From the NCBI GenBank assembly GCA_017795025.1, contig CP051243.1:2175501-2239500 (forward strand): a DNA stretch of 64,000 nt, given 5' to 3'. The notes under the pieces are model-generated. The model made no database searches and was not told the DNA's origin. It worked only from the letters and a program-made list of their open reading frames with translations. Both the position numbers and the translations under genes were made by a program. Of the stretch, positions 7,534-14,183 are shown piece after piece. This stretch comes from Flavobacteriales bacterium (GTDB lineage Bacteria; Bacteroidota; Bacteroidia; Flavobacteriales; Schleiferiaceae). The first letter of the stretch is position 1. Each line of letters begins with the position of its first letter.

Positions 7534-8955
7534 TTATTCCTTGAGGATTTTTTGTCGGCTAAAGTAATTGGCGCTTTTAATTTCCAATAGGTATATGCCT
7601 TTCGGCAGATGGGCCAAATTCAATTCTACCTTATCGCTGGCAGTATACTGGCCTACGATACGGCCATTAAGGTCCAGTAGGCTAATCTGACTGTCTTCTT
7701 CCAAACCTTCGAGGCTAAGCTGATTTTGGAAAGGGTTAGGATAAATACTGATATCGCCATCTGCGTAAGCTTCTAAGCCAATAAAACTGGAGCAACCTGT
7801 ACTGAGGCTATCAAATAAACGTACCGCTCCTTCTATAGATGGAGCTACACAACCTCCGTGATTAAAGGGTCCTTTTCCTACTGCCTTTACCATGGTTGCA
7901 CCATTCGCGGTCATAGCGGCATGCGCCTCCAAACTATTTTGAAAACTTACTTGCTCATCGTTAGTACAATAGTACATCCGCATTTCCATAGCCGGAAGCC
8001 AGTCATAATTGGAGTTCTCATTTAAAATGGTCCATAACCAGTGATTCTGACTAAGGGTGTCGGCAATAAAGGCATTTAAGATGGAATCCTCGAGGTACAT
8101 ACTTACCCGAGCGGGAAGTTTGGCATTTACCGAGTCCATGGGGAAGTTACCGTTAAAATAAGGGGGTATAGTTTGATCGTAAGGGGCCTTTAAGATTTCG
8201 GAAGGATTATTAAACAAGCTGCCGCCATAGCCCACATTCATACCCAATAATAAGTATACCACATAACCCGGATTGCTATAGGGCTGATCATTGATAAAGA
8301 TAGTAGCCTGCGATCCGGTTAAATTATAAGGTCCACTGGCGGGAGCCGCTGCCACCACATTAAACTCAGATTGTAGGTTTTCATCTTTAATGTACTTGGC
8401 GGTTGCCATACAGGCATGCCCTCCTTGAGAGTATCCGGTTAAAAATACCTCCGTATTTAAATTATAGCCAGGAATGCTATCCGCTAAAGCTTCTCGTACG
8501 GCTCGCATCATATCGATGGTGGCCGTGGCTTGAGTCTCGGCATGCAAATAGGGATGCAGACCTGGACTGTCGCCCAATCCTAAATAATCGGGCATAACCG
8601 TAACGTAACCCCTGCTCGCAAAAACTTTCCCGATGATGGATTCAAAATTGTTTCGACTAGGTACTTCCTCCCTTTCGAGGACGGTGCCATGATTATATAC
8701 CACTAAACTGAAGTCTGTGCAGTTTTTTAGGGGGATGGATAAAAGACCGGAGGCCAGACTGGTATTGCCATCCGCATCGGGAGTATTGTAAACTATTTTG
8801 TAGTTTGCCACATTGTACTTCGCTAAGCCATTGGCTACAAAGTTTATGGTAAAAGTAAAAGTGGTATCTAAGGGGGTAATGGACACCAGTTGCTGGGCTT
8901 TAAGACCAGTAGAGATTGCTAATAATAAGATTAGACCGAGTAGTTTTTTAGCCAT
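7534..8955 (-). CDS. Secreted alpha/beta hydrolase with T9SS type A signal
   Basis: 473 residues. Residues 1-20 are a signal peptide. The hydrolase body resembles secreted lipases/esterases: a strand with VVYNHGT, the GDSPG loop, and the nucleophile elbow GYSQGGHA (Ser near residue 175); an Asp and a late His (FNHGGC, near 367) complete a plausible triad. Residues from about 403 form a T9SS type A C-terminal domain (IYPNPFQNQLSLEG ... LPKGIYLLEIKSANYFSRQKILKE). The protein should therefore cross the outer membrane through the T9SS whose gldM/gldN genes lie at the window start. The substrate is unknown; a lipid or ester is likely. Confidence 0.88.
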   Translation of the reverse strand: MAKKLLGLILLLAISTGLKAQQLVSITPLDTTFTFTINFVANGLAKYNVANYKIVYNTPDADGNTSLASGLLSIPLKNCTDFSLVVYNHGTVLEREEVPSRNNFESIIGKVFASRGYVTVMPDYLGLGDSPGLHPYLHAETQATATIDMMRAVREALADSIPGYNLNTEVFLTGYSQGGHACMATAKYIKDENLQSEFNVVAAAPASGPYNLTGSQATIFINDQPYSNPGYVVYLLLGMNVGYGGSLFNNPSEILKAPYDQTIPPYFNGNFPMDSVNAKLPARVSMYLEDSILNAFIADTLSQNHWLWTILNENSNYDWLPAMEMRMYYCTNDEQVSFQNSLEAHAAMTANGATMVKAVGKGPFNHGGCVAPSIEGAVRLFDSLSTGCSSFIGLEAYADGDISIYPNPFQNQLSLEGLEEDSQISLLDLNGRIVGQYTASDKVELNLAHLPKGIYLLEIKSANYFSRQKILKE

Positions 8956-9108
8956 CGCGCAGTTTTTTGGAAAGATACAATTTTAGAGGCGGTGGTGGAA
9001 ACTAAGTCTACAGGCCTTTTTACCCCGCTCATTACCGTTATACTTCGTTGCCAAGAGTAATTGGCCTTAATGCGTTATAGGTGTTTATTTCCATCAATAT
9101 ATAGCAGA

Positions 9109-9348
9109 ATGGCAAGACAAAGCATATCACTCACCGAACCCAAGGACCGATGGTTGAAAAGCCAAGTAGAATCGAATGAGTATTCTAGCAAAAGTGAATT
9201 GGTTAATGATCTCATTCGACAGGCAAGAAAACAACAATCCCAGCTTGACTTACTTAGAGCGAAACTCCATTCGAGCGAGGAAAGTGGATTTACCACCGAG
9301 TCCAAGGAGCAAATTCTTGCCCAGGCCAAACAGCGGCTAAATGGTTGA
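9109..9348 (+). CDS. ParD-like antitoxin
   Basis: 79 residues starting MARQSISLTEP. The pattern fits ParD-type ribbon-helix-helix antitoxins: an N-terminal strand (QSISLTE), a helix with the SKSELVNDLIRQARKQQ segment, then a flexible acidic/basic tail that would wrap the toxin. ATG 9109 is preferred to a TTG 48 bases upstream because the family begins right at this strand. Its stop overlaps an ATG at 9341, the arrangement usual for a toxin gene, but no ParE follows directly; a second antitoxin-toxin pair starts 80 bases later. It may be an orphan, or it may act with the downstream toxin. Confidence 0.72.
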   Translation: MARQSISLTEPKDRWLKSQVESNEYSSKSELVNDLIRQARKQQSQLDLLRAKLHSSEESGFTTESKEQILAQAKQRLNG

Positions 9349-9405
9349 TAACAAGACCTCGGTGCTACATTTAGGTATAGAGGAACTTCCAAATTCAAGA
9401 TTCAG

Positions 9406-9413
9406 TAACTTTG
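9406..9413 (+). promoter_or_regulatory. Putative -7 box TAACTTTG before second antitoxin
   Basis: Consensus TAnnTTTG 14 bases before ATG 9428. It supports 9428 as the start of the second antitoxin rather than the ATG at 9341 in the same frame. Confidence 0.5.
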
Positions 9414-9427
9414 AAAAAATTCTTCAA

Positions 9428-9670
9428 ATGGACTTGCAGACACGAAAGCTCGAGTTTATCAAAGACTTCTTGAAATTAACCAGTGAGGAAGCCATAATCG
9501 AATTGGAGCGACTTCTAAAAAAGCAAAGATCAGCGGACTATAAGTCTGATCTTTCACCTATGACCGTAGAAGAATTGAATTCCCGAGTTGACCAATCAAT
9601 GAAAGACTCTAAAAGTGGTCGACTAACTGACTCCAAAACCCTTAAGTCGGAAATCGACAGATGGACTTAG
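9428..9670 (+). CDS. Probable antitoxin paired with RelE/ParE toxin
   Basis: 80-residue protein, MDLQTRKLEFIKDFLKL at its start, then an acidic helix and a Ser/Asp-rich tail. Bacteroidota often encode such short proteins immediately upstream of RelE/ParE-type toxins. The gene overlaps the toxin start by ten bases, which suggests translational coupling. The same frame is open back to an ATG at 9341 that overlaps the ParD-like stop; that longer form would place a promoter-like box inside the gene, so I take the shorter form. Assignment rests on size, position and N-terminal style, not on a catalytic motif. Confidence 0.6.
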   Translation: MDLQTRKLEFIKDFLKLTSEEAIIELERLLKKQRSADYKSDLSPMTVEELNSRVDQSMKDSKSGRLTDSKTLKSEIDRWT

Positions 9671-9981
9671 TCATCTTTTGGACTGATTTTGCGAAGAAAG
9701 AACTGAGGAAAATTTTTGACTATCATAAAGAGGAAGCCAGTCTTACTATCGCAAGAAAGATTGTTAAGGGCATTTACGAATCGACTCAGCAACTTAAAAG
9801 TCAACCTGAAATAGGTCAAAAAGAAGAACTGCTTATTAATCGACCCCAAGGATTTCGATATCTAGTTTATACGAATTACAAAATTATATATTGGATTAAT
9901 ACTGAAAATCAAAGACTTGAAATCACTGATGTTTTTGACGCCAGACAGAACCCCATTAAAATACAACGGAATAAAAAGTAA
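9661..9981 (+). CDS. RelE/ParE superfamily toxin
   Basis: 106 residues with the compact RelE/ParE fold pattern: an N-terminal strand (LVIFWTDFAKKEL), two helices (KIFDYHKEE and ARKIVKGIYESTQQL), the QPEIGQKEE turn, then strands FRYLVYTNYKIIYWI and a final strand with VFDARQNP. The conserved Arg before the YLVY-type strand and the C-terminal D-x-R are those seen in active relatives. Such toxins cleave mRNA on the ribosome (RelE) or poison gyrase (ParE); sequence by eye does not separate these. It overlaps the upstream antitoxin gene and is followed by a terminator hairpin. Confidence 0.82.
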   Translation: MDLVIFWTDFAKKELRKIFDYHKEEASLTIARKIVKGIYESTQQLKSQPEIGQKEELLINRPQGFRYLVYTNYKIIYWINTENQRLEITDVFDARQNPIKIQRNKK

Positions 9982-9982
9982 A

Positions 9983-10008
9983 AAACCCGAAGCCTTCACT
10001 TCGGGTTT
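9983..10008. terminator. Bidirectional terminator hairpin
   Basis: Perfect ten-base stem AAACCCGAAG / CTTCGGGTTT with a six-base loop, placed between the convergent toxin and crystallin-like genes. The T-run is better on the minus strand (six T) than on the plus strand. Confidence 0.85.
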
Positions 10009-10012
10009 AAAC

Positions 10013-10711
10013 TTAAGGGTACCTCCTATAAGTACGGGGCGGGTTTAGGGGGATAACTTGAATGGAACTAATTCTATTGTTCCAAAAATCGTGGGGGCCT
10101 GGAATCCAATCGCTGTAAATATCCATATACCTTCCTCGGTAATTAGCGTGTTCATACACTCGCACCTTGTAGCCCCGGGGAACATAAATAGCACTAATGC
10201 AATCGTTAAAAGCAAAGCCATTATGTCGACCTACGGACCAATTCCCATGGATACTCATTTGCTGACCACAAAATGCATCATTAAACACCACCACTTGGTT
10301 TCCAAAATTATACTGCGGTATTAAGGGTTGAGCTTGACGCCTGCGCACCACGCGAATACTGCGAATTCGATTCCTTAGAAAACGATCTCTTCTACCCAAG
10401 CCATCCCATGAATGCTGCAAGATTATGGGTTCTCCTCTAAAATTGCTGTGTTCATAGAGGTAAAGCTCAAAGCCTTCTGGGAGGTATATACTTTCGATGT
10501 TGAAACAAAAATCGCGATCAAATTCGCAAGACCAATCACGGTCAATAAACAAGGCCTCTCCCCTAAAATCTGTCGATTTATATAATTCGATATAGGCAGG
10601 AGTATTCCCAACCCGACTATTACGTGGATGTCGATTTCGATGGTCTCCGTGGGCAAGGGCCACTTGGAAACCCAAGAGGCCTAAAACGATAGGTAAGATG
10701 CGCTTTTTCAT
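10013..10711 (-). CDS. Secreted beta/gamma-crystallin-like protein
   Basis: 232 residues with a signal peptide (about 1-20, cleavage near ALA-HG) and a His/Arg-rich first mature segment. Two crystallin-like domains follow, each built from Greek-key motifs of the form YEHSNFRGEPIIL and YEHANYRGRYMDIY, where an aromatic-rich strand, F/Y-R-G and a later NRIRSIRV or NNRISSIQVI strand repeat. The domains cover about residues 40-120 and 135-225. Microbial beta/gamma-crystallins often bind calcium through (N/D)(N/D)xx(S/T)S loops; segments such as NRIRS and NNRISS occupy the expected place. A second Cys pair may form a disulphide. The role is unknown; an envelope or stress function is a guess. It is a single-gene unit. 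Confidence 0.75.
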   Translation of the reverse strand: MKKRILPIVLGLLGFQVALAHGDHRNRHPRNSRVGNTPAYIELYKSTDFRGEALFIDRDWSCEFDRDFCFNIESIYLPEGFELYLYEHSNFRGEPIILQHSWDGLGRRDRFLRNRIRSIRVVRRRQAQPLIPQYNFGNQVVVFNDAFCGQQMSIHGNWSVGRHNGFAFNDCISAIYVPRGYKVRVYEHANYRGRYMDIYSDWIPGPHDFWNNRISSIQVIPLNPPRTYRRYP

Positions 10712-10929
10712 AATACGGGCATTTGATACTCCTAATCCGAAATCCGTGCCAAGTGAAAATATTCCTTATCAGAATGAGCGAACGTGAGTGATTCTCTGGC
10801 TAAAGAGTCCTTTTTGATAGGGAAAGCATTCCACACCGGCTGCCCTTAATCCTCGCTGCTTGCGATGCTGAATGAAGATTAGAGCTTAAGGAGTTTCCAA
10901 ATAAGCGGCTTTATTTATGCAACATATCC

Positions 10930-10937
10930 TATTTTTG
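10930..10937 (+). promoter_or_regulatory. Putative -7 box TATTTTTG for tRNA-Arg(CCG)
   Basis: TAnnTTTG match 17 bases upstream of the tRNA 5' end, a fitting distance for a short leader. Confidence 0.45.
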
Positions 10938-10954
10938 CAGCCCTTACCAAGGAA

Positions 10955-11026
10955 GGCTCCGTAGTACAATGGATAGTATGCAAGTTTCCGGAGCTTGAGA
11001 TGCAGGTTCGATTCCTGCCGGGGCTA
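10955..11026 (+). tRNA. tRNA-Arg (anticodon CCG)
   Basis: The 72-base cloverleaf folds fully: acceptor GGCTCCG / CGGGGCT, anticodon stem CAAGT / GCTTG around the loop TTCCGGA (anticodon CCG), T stem GCAGG / CCTGC with loop TTCGATT, discriminator A. CCA is not encoded. It reads the rare-to-moderate Arg codon CGG. Confidence 0.93.
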
Positions 11027-11087
11027 CTACCTTTCTTGGCAGCTTTTACCTAAAGCTTGGATTTAAGTTTAAGCGGAGGCCCAATCT

Positions 11088-11159
11088 GGCCCCATAGTTC
11101 AATGGATAGAACGAAAGTTTCCTAAACTTTAGATGTAGGTTCGATTCCTACTGGGGCTA
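11088..11159 (+). tRNA. tRNA-Arg (anticodon CCT)
   Basis: Acceptor GGCCCCA / TGGGGCT, anticodon stem AAAGT / ACTTT around TTCCTAA (anticodon CCT), T stem GTAGG / CCTAC with loop TTCGATT, discriminator A, no encoded CCA. It reads AGG. It lies 61 bases after tRNA-Arg(CCG) and shares the T loop and the D-arm core AATGGATAG, so the pair may descend from one duplication and be co-transcribed. Confidence 0.93.
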
Positions 11160-11219
11160 CAAGTCTCCCCATTCTCGAGGATTTTAGCTTTCCTCCGCTC
11201 AGTAGAGCCTCCTAATAAG

Positions 11220-11227
11220 TAACTTTG
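11220..11227 (+). promoter_or_regulatory. Putative -7 box TAACTTTG for ppa
   Basis: Consensus -7 box 15 bases before ATG 11243. It overlaps the TTG codon at 11225, which argues against that codon as the start. Confidence 0.5.
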
Positions 11228-11242
11228 TGGAAAGCTTCCGTT

Positions 11243-11788
11243 ATGAATAAACCTTTTAATCCTTGGCACTCTGTATCCCCGGGCGAAAAGGCCCCAGATT
11301 ATGTAAATGGCATAATTGAAATCCCGCAAAATACCAGGGCTAAATATGAACTGGATAAAGAGTCGGGCCTTTTAAAAATGGATCGCGTACTTTATTCTTC
11401 CATGTACTATCCGGCCAACTACGGATTTATCCCGCAAACGTATTGCGACGATAAAGATCCATTGGACATCCTAGTTCTTTCGCAAATAACTGTCGTACCA
11501 ATGTGTATGGTTTCGGCCCGAGTAATTGGGGTAATGCGCATGCTCGATGGCGGGGAACTAGACGATAAGATAATTGCCGTGGCCGAGAATGATATGAGTG
11601 TTAATCACATTCACGATATTTCAGAACTACCGGCTCACTTTTTAAAGGAGCTTAAGAACTTCTTCGAAGATTATAAGAAACTAGAAAATAAAACCGTGGA
11701 GGTGGAAGACTTCCAAAATGCTGAAATTGCCAAGGAAATTGTAAATCAAAGCTTGGTAGATTACACGAAATTTATCGCCGACCAATAA
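11243..11788 (+). CDS. ppa: Inorganic pyrophosphatase
   Basis: 181-residue soluble family I pyrophosphatase, hydrolysing PPi to two phosphates and so driving biosynthetic reactions. Visible active-site segments are the E...K in [37 protein letters not shown] (the D-x-D-P-x-D metal-binding signature) and a later D-x-x-D-K in [11 protein letters not shown]. The length fits bacterial enzymes. ATG 11243 gives the usual [11 protein letters not shown] start; a TTG 18 bases upstream lies inside the -7 box. The next gene follows nine bases downstream, so ppa probably shares a transcript with the membrane protein and the sensor kinase. Confidence 0.95.
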   Translation: MNKPFNPWHSVSPGEKAPDYVNGIIEIPQNTRAKYELDKESGLLKMDRVLYSSMYYPANYGFIPQTYCDDKDPLDILVLSQITVVPMCMVSARVIGVMRMLDGGELDDKIIAVAENDMSVNHIHDISELPAHFLKELKNFFEDYKKLENKTVEVEDFQNAEIAKEIVNQSLVDYTKFIADQ

Positions 11789-11797
11789 TCAACTATT

Positions 11798-12220
11798 ATG
11801 CGCAAGACTTTTTTTTGGATATTAGGAATTGTACTAATCTTAGCTATCGGCTGGATTACCTTTTTATATTATGGCACTTACTCTGAGGGCGTTCGGGCCG
11901 GAACCGTGATTAAACTCTCCCGCAAAGGAGTGATCTTTAAAACTTGGGAAGGTCAGCTAAATATTCGCTCCTTTGGGGCCGTTAATAGCAATAATAACCT
12001 TTCCGAAGTATTTGAGTTCTCTATCGAGAGTGACCAAGAGCAGATTATCCAAACCCTCCAAGAAGTATCTTTATCTGGCGAGCGTGTAAACCTGCATTAC
12101 ATTGAAAGGTACCGCACCTTACCTTGGCGGGGAAGTACCAAGTATTTCATTACTCAAGTAGAACGCACGCCGCAAAAAAAGCCAGTGGAAGAGGACTTAG
12201 AGCGGGAATTATTTAACTAA
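11798..12220 (+). CDS. Small single-pass membrane protein, function unknown
   Basis: 140 residues: one N-terminal membrane helix (about residues 5-25, rich in Ile/Leu/Gly) and a beta-rich soluble part of about 110 residues beginning YSEGVRAGTVIKLSRKG and containing KTWEGQL. The pattern GxRxGxVxKxSxKGxxxKTWEGxL recurs in small Bacteroidota proteins that some annotations label, without basis I can see, as 6-phosphogluconate dehydrogenase. No catalytic motif is visible. It sits nine bases after ppa and one base before the histidine kinase, so it may belong to the same operon and could be a membrane partner of the kinase. Confidence 0.7.
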   Translation: MRKTFFWILGIVLILAIGWITFLYYGTYSEGVRAGTVIKLSRKGVIFKTWEGQLNIRSFGAVNSNNNLSEVFEFSIESDQEQIIQTLQEVSLSGERVNLHYIERYRTLPWRGSTKYFITQVERTPQKKPVEEDLERELFN

Positions 12221-12221
12221 A

Positions 12222-13526
12222 ATGAATCTTAAGGGCATAAAAGAGATTATTTATGGGGTTGAGCCAGAGTTCGACCTAAAGGATATTGTCTTCCATAAAA
12301 TCTGCTTTATTGCCACCTTAGGACTTACTATCGGCCTTGGGCTATCCATTTACATAAAGCAATGGGAAGTGGCCCTTATCGTGATCTTGGCCCAACTGGT
12401 CCTCACCCTTTGCTATTGGTTTTCGCGAATCATGCGTCTCTTTAAGGTAGCATGGGTGCTGTTTGTGATTACGAGTTATGTCCTCTTTATCCTTAACTAC
12501 TTTTTAAACAGCGGCTTAGATGGCACCACTTTGGTGATGAGCTTTATGACCCTTTCCATCCTATTTGCCGGAACCGAAAGTAAATTTCATTGGCGTTGGA
12601 CCCTCCTTCATGGAATAGTCTTCGGAGGCCTTGTAGTTATGGAGCTATCTTATGGAAAGGAATTTCTAAGTCTTTATAAATCCGAAGAACTCCGCTATAC
12701 CGATAACCTTGCCGTCTATTTGCTTTCCATTAGTTTCTTTTACCTAGTGTTTAGCCTTATTCGCGAAGCTTATGAACGCCAGCATGAGAAGGCCGAATCA
12801 CGTCGGTTGGAACTTAAAAAGAACAAGGAAGAACTTCAAAAAAGCTATACCGAACTTACCAAGCTTATTTCCATCATTGCGCATGATGTACGTAACCCCT
12901 TAGCCTCTATTGAGGGTTATTTTGAATTACTTACCAACGATGCTATTCCCAAGGAGGAAAAGGCAAAGCTTGAAAAAGAGCTGCTGGGCATGGTTCAAAA
13001 TACCGGGCATATGCTCGACGATATGGTTCATTGGTCCAAAGGTCAGCTTGGCGCCTACTCGACCAACTTTAAAACGGTAAGTATTGGAAGTTGGTTAAAT
13101 CGTACTATAGACCACCTCCGAGGCATGGCCAAGGCCAAAGGAATTGTAATTTATGATGATTATAACGGCGAGGAGAAGATGTTTTGCGACCCTAACCTTA
13201 TGACGGTGGTGATTCGTAACCTGCTGCAAAATGCCATTAAATTCAGCCCTCCTGGCAAACAGATAAACTTTAGAGCTCGTAGCATCGATGGCGGCACCTG
13301 GTTCGAAATTAAAGATCAAGGGATTGGGATTGAGAACGATAAAATCCCCGCGCTCTTTAGTGGTAAGGCCGAAAGTTCTTTGGGTACTAAACTCGAGCAA
13401 GGTACCGGCTTTGGACTCCTAATCGTTAAAGAGTACGTTGATTTACACCGTGGAAGAGTGGAGGTGTACAGCAAGGTGAATGCGGGCAGCACCTTTACCG
13501 TTACTATTCCCAACCGCCCGCATTAA
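12222..13526 (+). CDS. Membrane sensor histidine kinase
   Basis: 434 residues. The N-terminal half has five or six membrane helices (about residues 22-190) with only short loops, so the signal is probably sensed in or near the membrane. A short coiled linker leads to the dimerisation/phosphorylation helix with SIIAHDVRNPLASIEG (His near 220), then the ATPase domain: N box RNLLQNAIKFS, G1 DQGIGIENDKI, and G2 GTGFGLLIVKEYV. No response regulator is adjacent, so it is an orphan kinase. It follows the small membrane protein by one base and overlaps the convergent DUF2461 gene by four bases at its end. Confidence 0.92.
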   Translation: MNLKGIKEIIYGVEPEFDLKDIVFHKICFIATLGLTIGLGLSIYIKQWEVALIVILAQLVLTLCYWFSRIMRLFKVAWVLFVITSYVLFILNYFLNSGLDGTTLVMSFMTLSILFAGTESKFHWRWTLLHGIVFGGLVVMELSYGKEFLSLYKSEELRYTDNLAVYLLSISFFYLVFSLIREAYERQHEKAESRRLELKKNKEELQKSYTELTKLISIIAHDVRNPLASIEGYFELLTNDAIPKEEKAKLEKELLGMVQNTGHMLDDMVHWSKGQLGAYSTNFKTVSIGSWLNRTIDHLRGMAKAKGIVIYDDYNGEEKMFCDPNLMTVVIRNLLQNAIKFSPPGKQINFRARSIDGGTWFEIKDQGIGIENDKIPALFSGKAESSLGTKLEQGTGFGLLIVKEYVDLHRGRVEVYSKVNAGSTFTVTIPNRPH

Positions 13527-14182
13527 GCAGACTCAAGGGCATCATCAATAAAGTCCATAAAAGGAATAGCGGCGGCAAAGGCCGTTTTGATTTCCTCAAT
13601 CCCCTTAGCGTTAAAGATGGTGTCATCATCCAATTTTTTCATGATAACCATATCCTTATGCTTCAACAGTTCAATGTGCGGATGGTCGGCTTCAAACCCT
13701 TTGGGCTGACGTACCAACTTGTCGCCCGAAATGCCGCCAAAAATCTTTTTTAGATCCTGATTTTCGCTGATAGCTTGAAGCTCATCCCCTCGCACGGCAA
13801 TTAAATCCCGAAGGGCATTTAAAGCTTCTCTTGGCGGATGATATAAGCCTGTACCGATAAATAAATTGCCCGGCTCAATATGTAAGTAAAAATCACCGTA
13901 GCCCGGACCCCGTCGCTTCACCATTAAAGCAAAATTGTTTTTATAGGGCGGTTTATCAGGATGAAAACGGCGATTATTATTGATTCGGGCTAAATACTTC
14001 TTAGGATCCATCATCGTCATTGGATACACCTCTGCGAAAGCGCTTTGAAGGCTTTCGGCTAAATCAATTAAGCCTCCGCGAACCGTTTGGTAGCGTTTGC
14101 GGTTGGCATCCATCCACTCTTTAGTATTGTTGGCTCTTAAATCTTTAAGAAAGTCGTAGGTATCTGGATGGGCAGTTTTCAT
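13523..14182 (-). CDS. DUF2461 domain protein
   Basis: 219 residues matching the DUF2461 family over the full length: an N-terminal FLKDLRANNTKEWMDANRKRY block, then RINNNRRFHPDKPPYKNNFALM, YLHIEPGNLFIGTGLYHPP, and a C-terminal helical segment. No membrane or export signal, so cytosolic. The biochemical role of the family is unknown. It ends one base before the metG start on the same strand, so the two may be co-transcribed with metG first and this gene second. Confidence 0.88.
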   Translation of the reverse strand: MKTAHPDTYDFLKDLRANNTKEWMDANRKRYQTVRGGLIDLAESLQSAFAEVYPMTMMDPKKYLARINNNRRFHPDKPPYKNNFALMVKRRGPGYGDFYLHIEPGNLFIGTGLYHPPREALNALRDLIAVRGDELQAISENQDLKKIFGGISGDKLVRQPKGFEADHPHIELLKHKDMVIMKKLDDDTIFNAKGIEEIKTAFAAAIPFMDFIDDALESA

Positions 14183-14183
14183 A

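Noticed and set aside
9341-9427. N-terminal extension of the second antitoxin, possibly part of a ParE gene
   Set aside because: The frame is open, but a consensus -7 box lies inside it at 9406-9413 and the family starts at 9428. The ParE resemblance is only loose.
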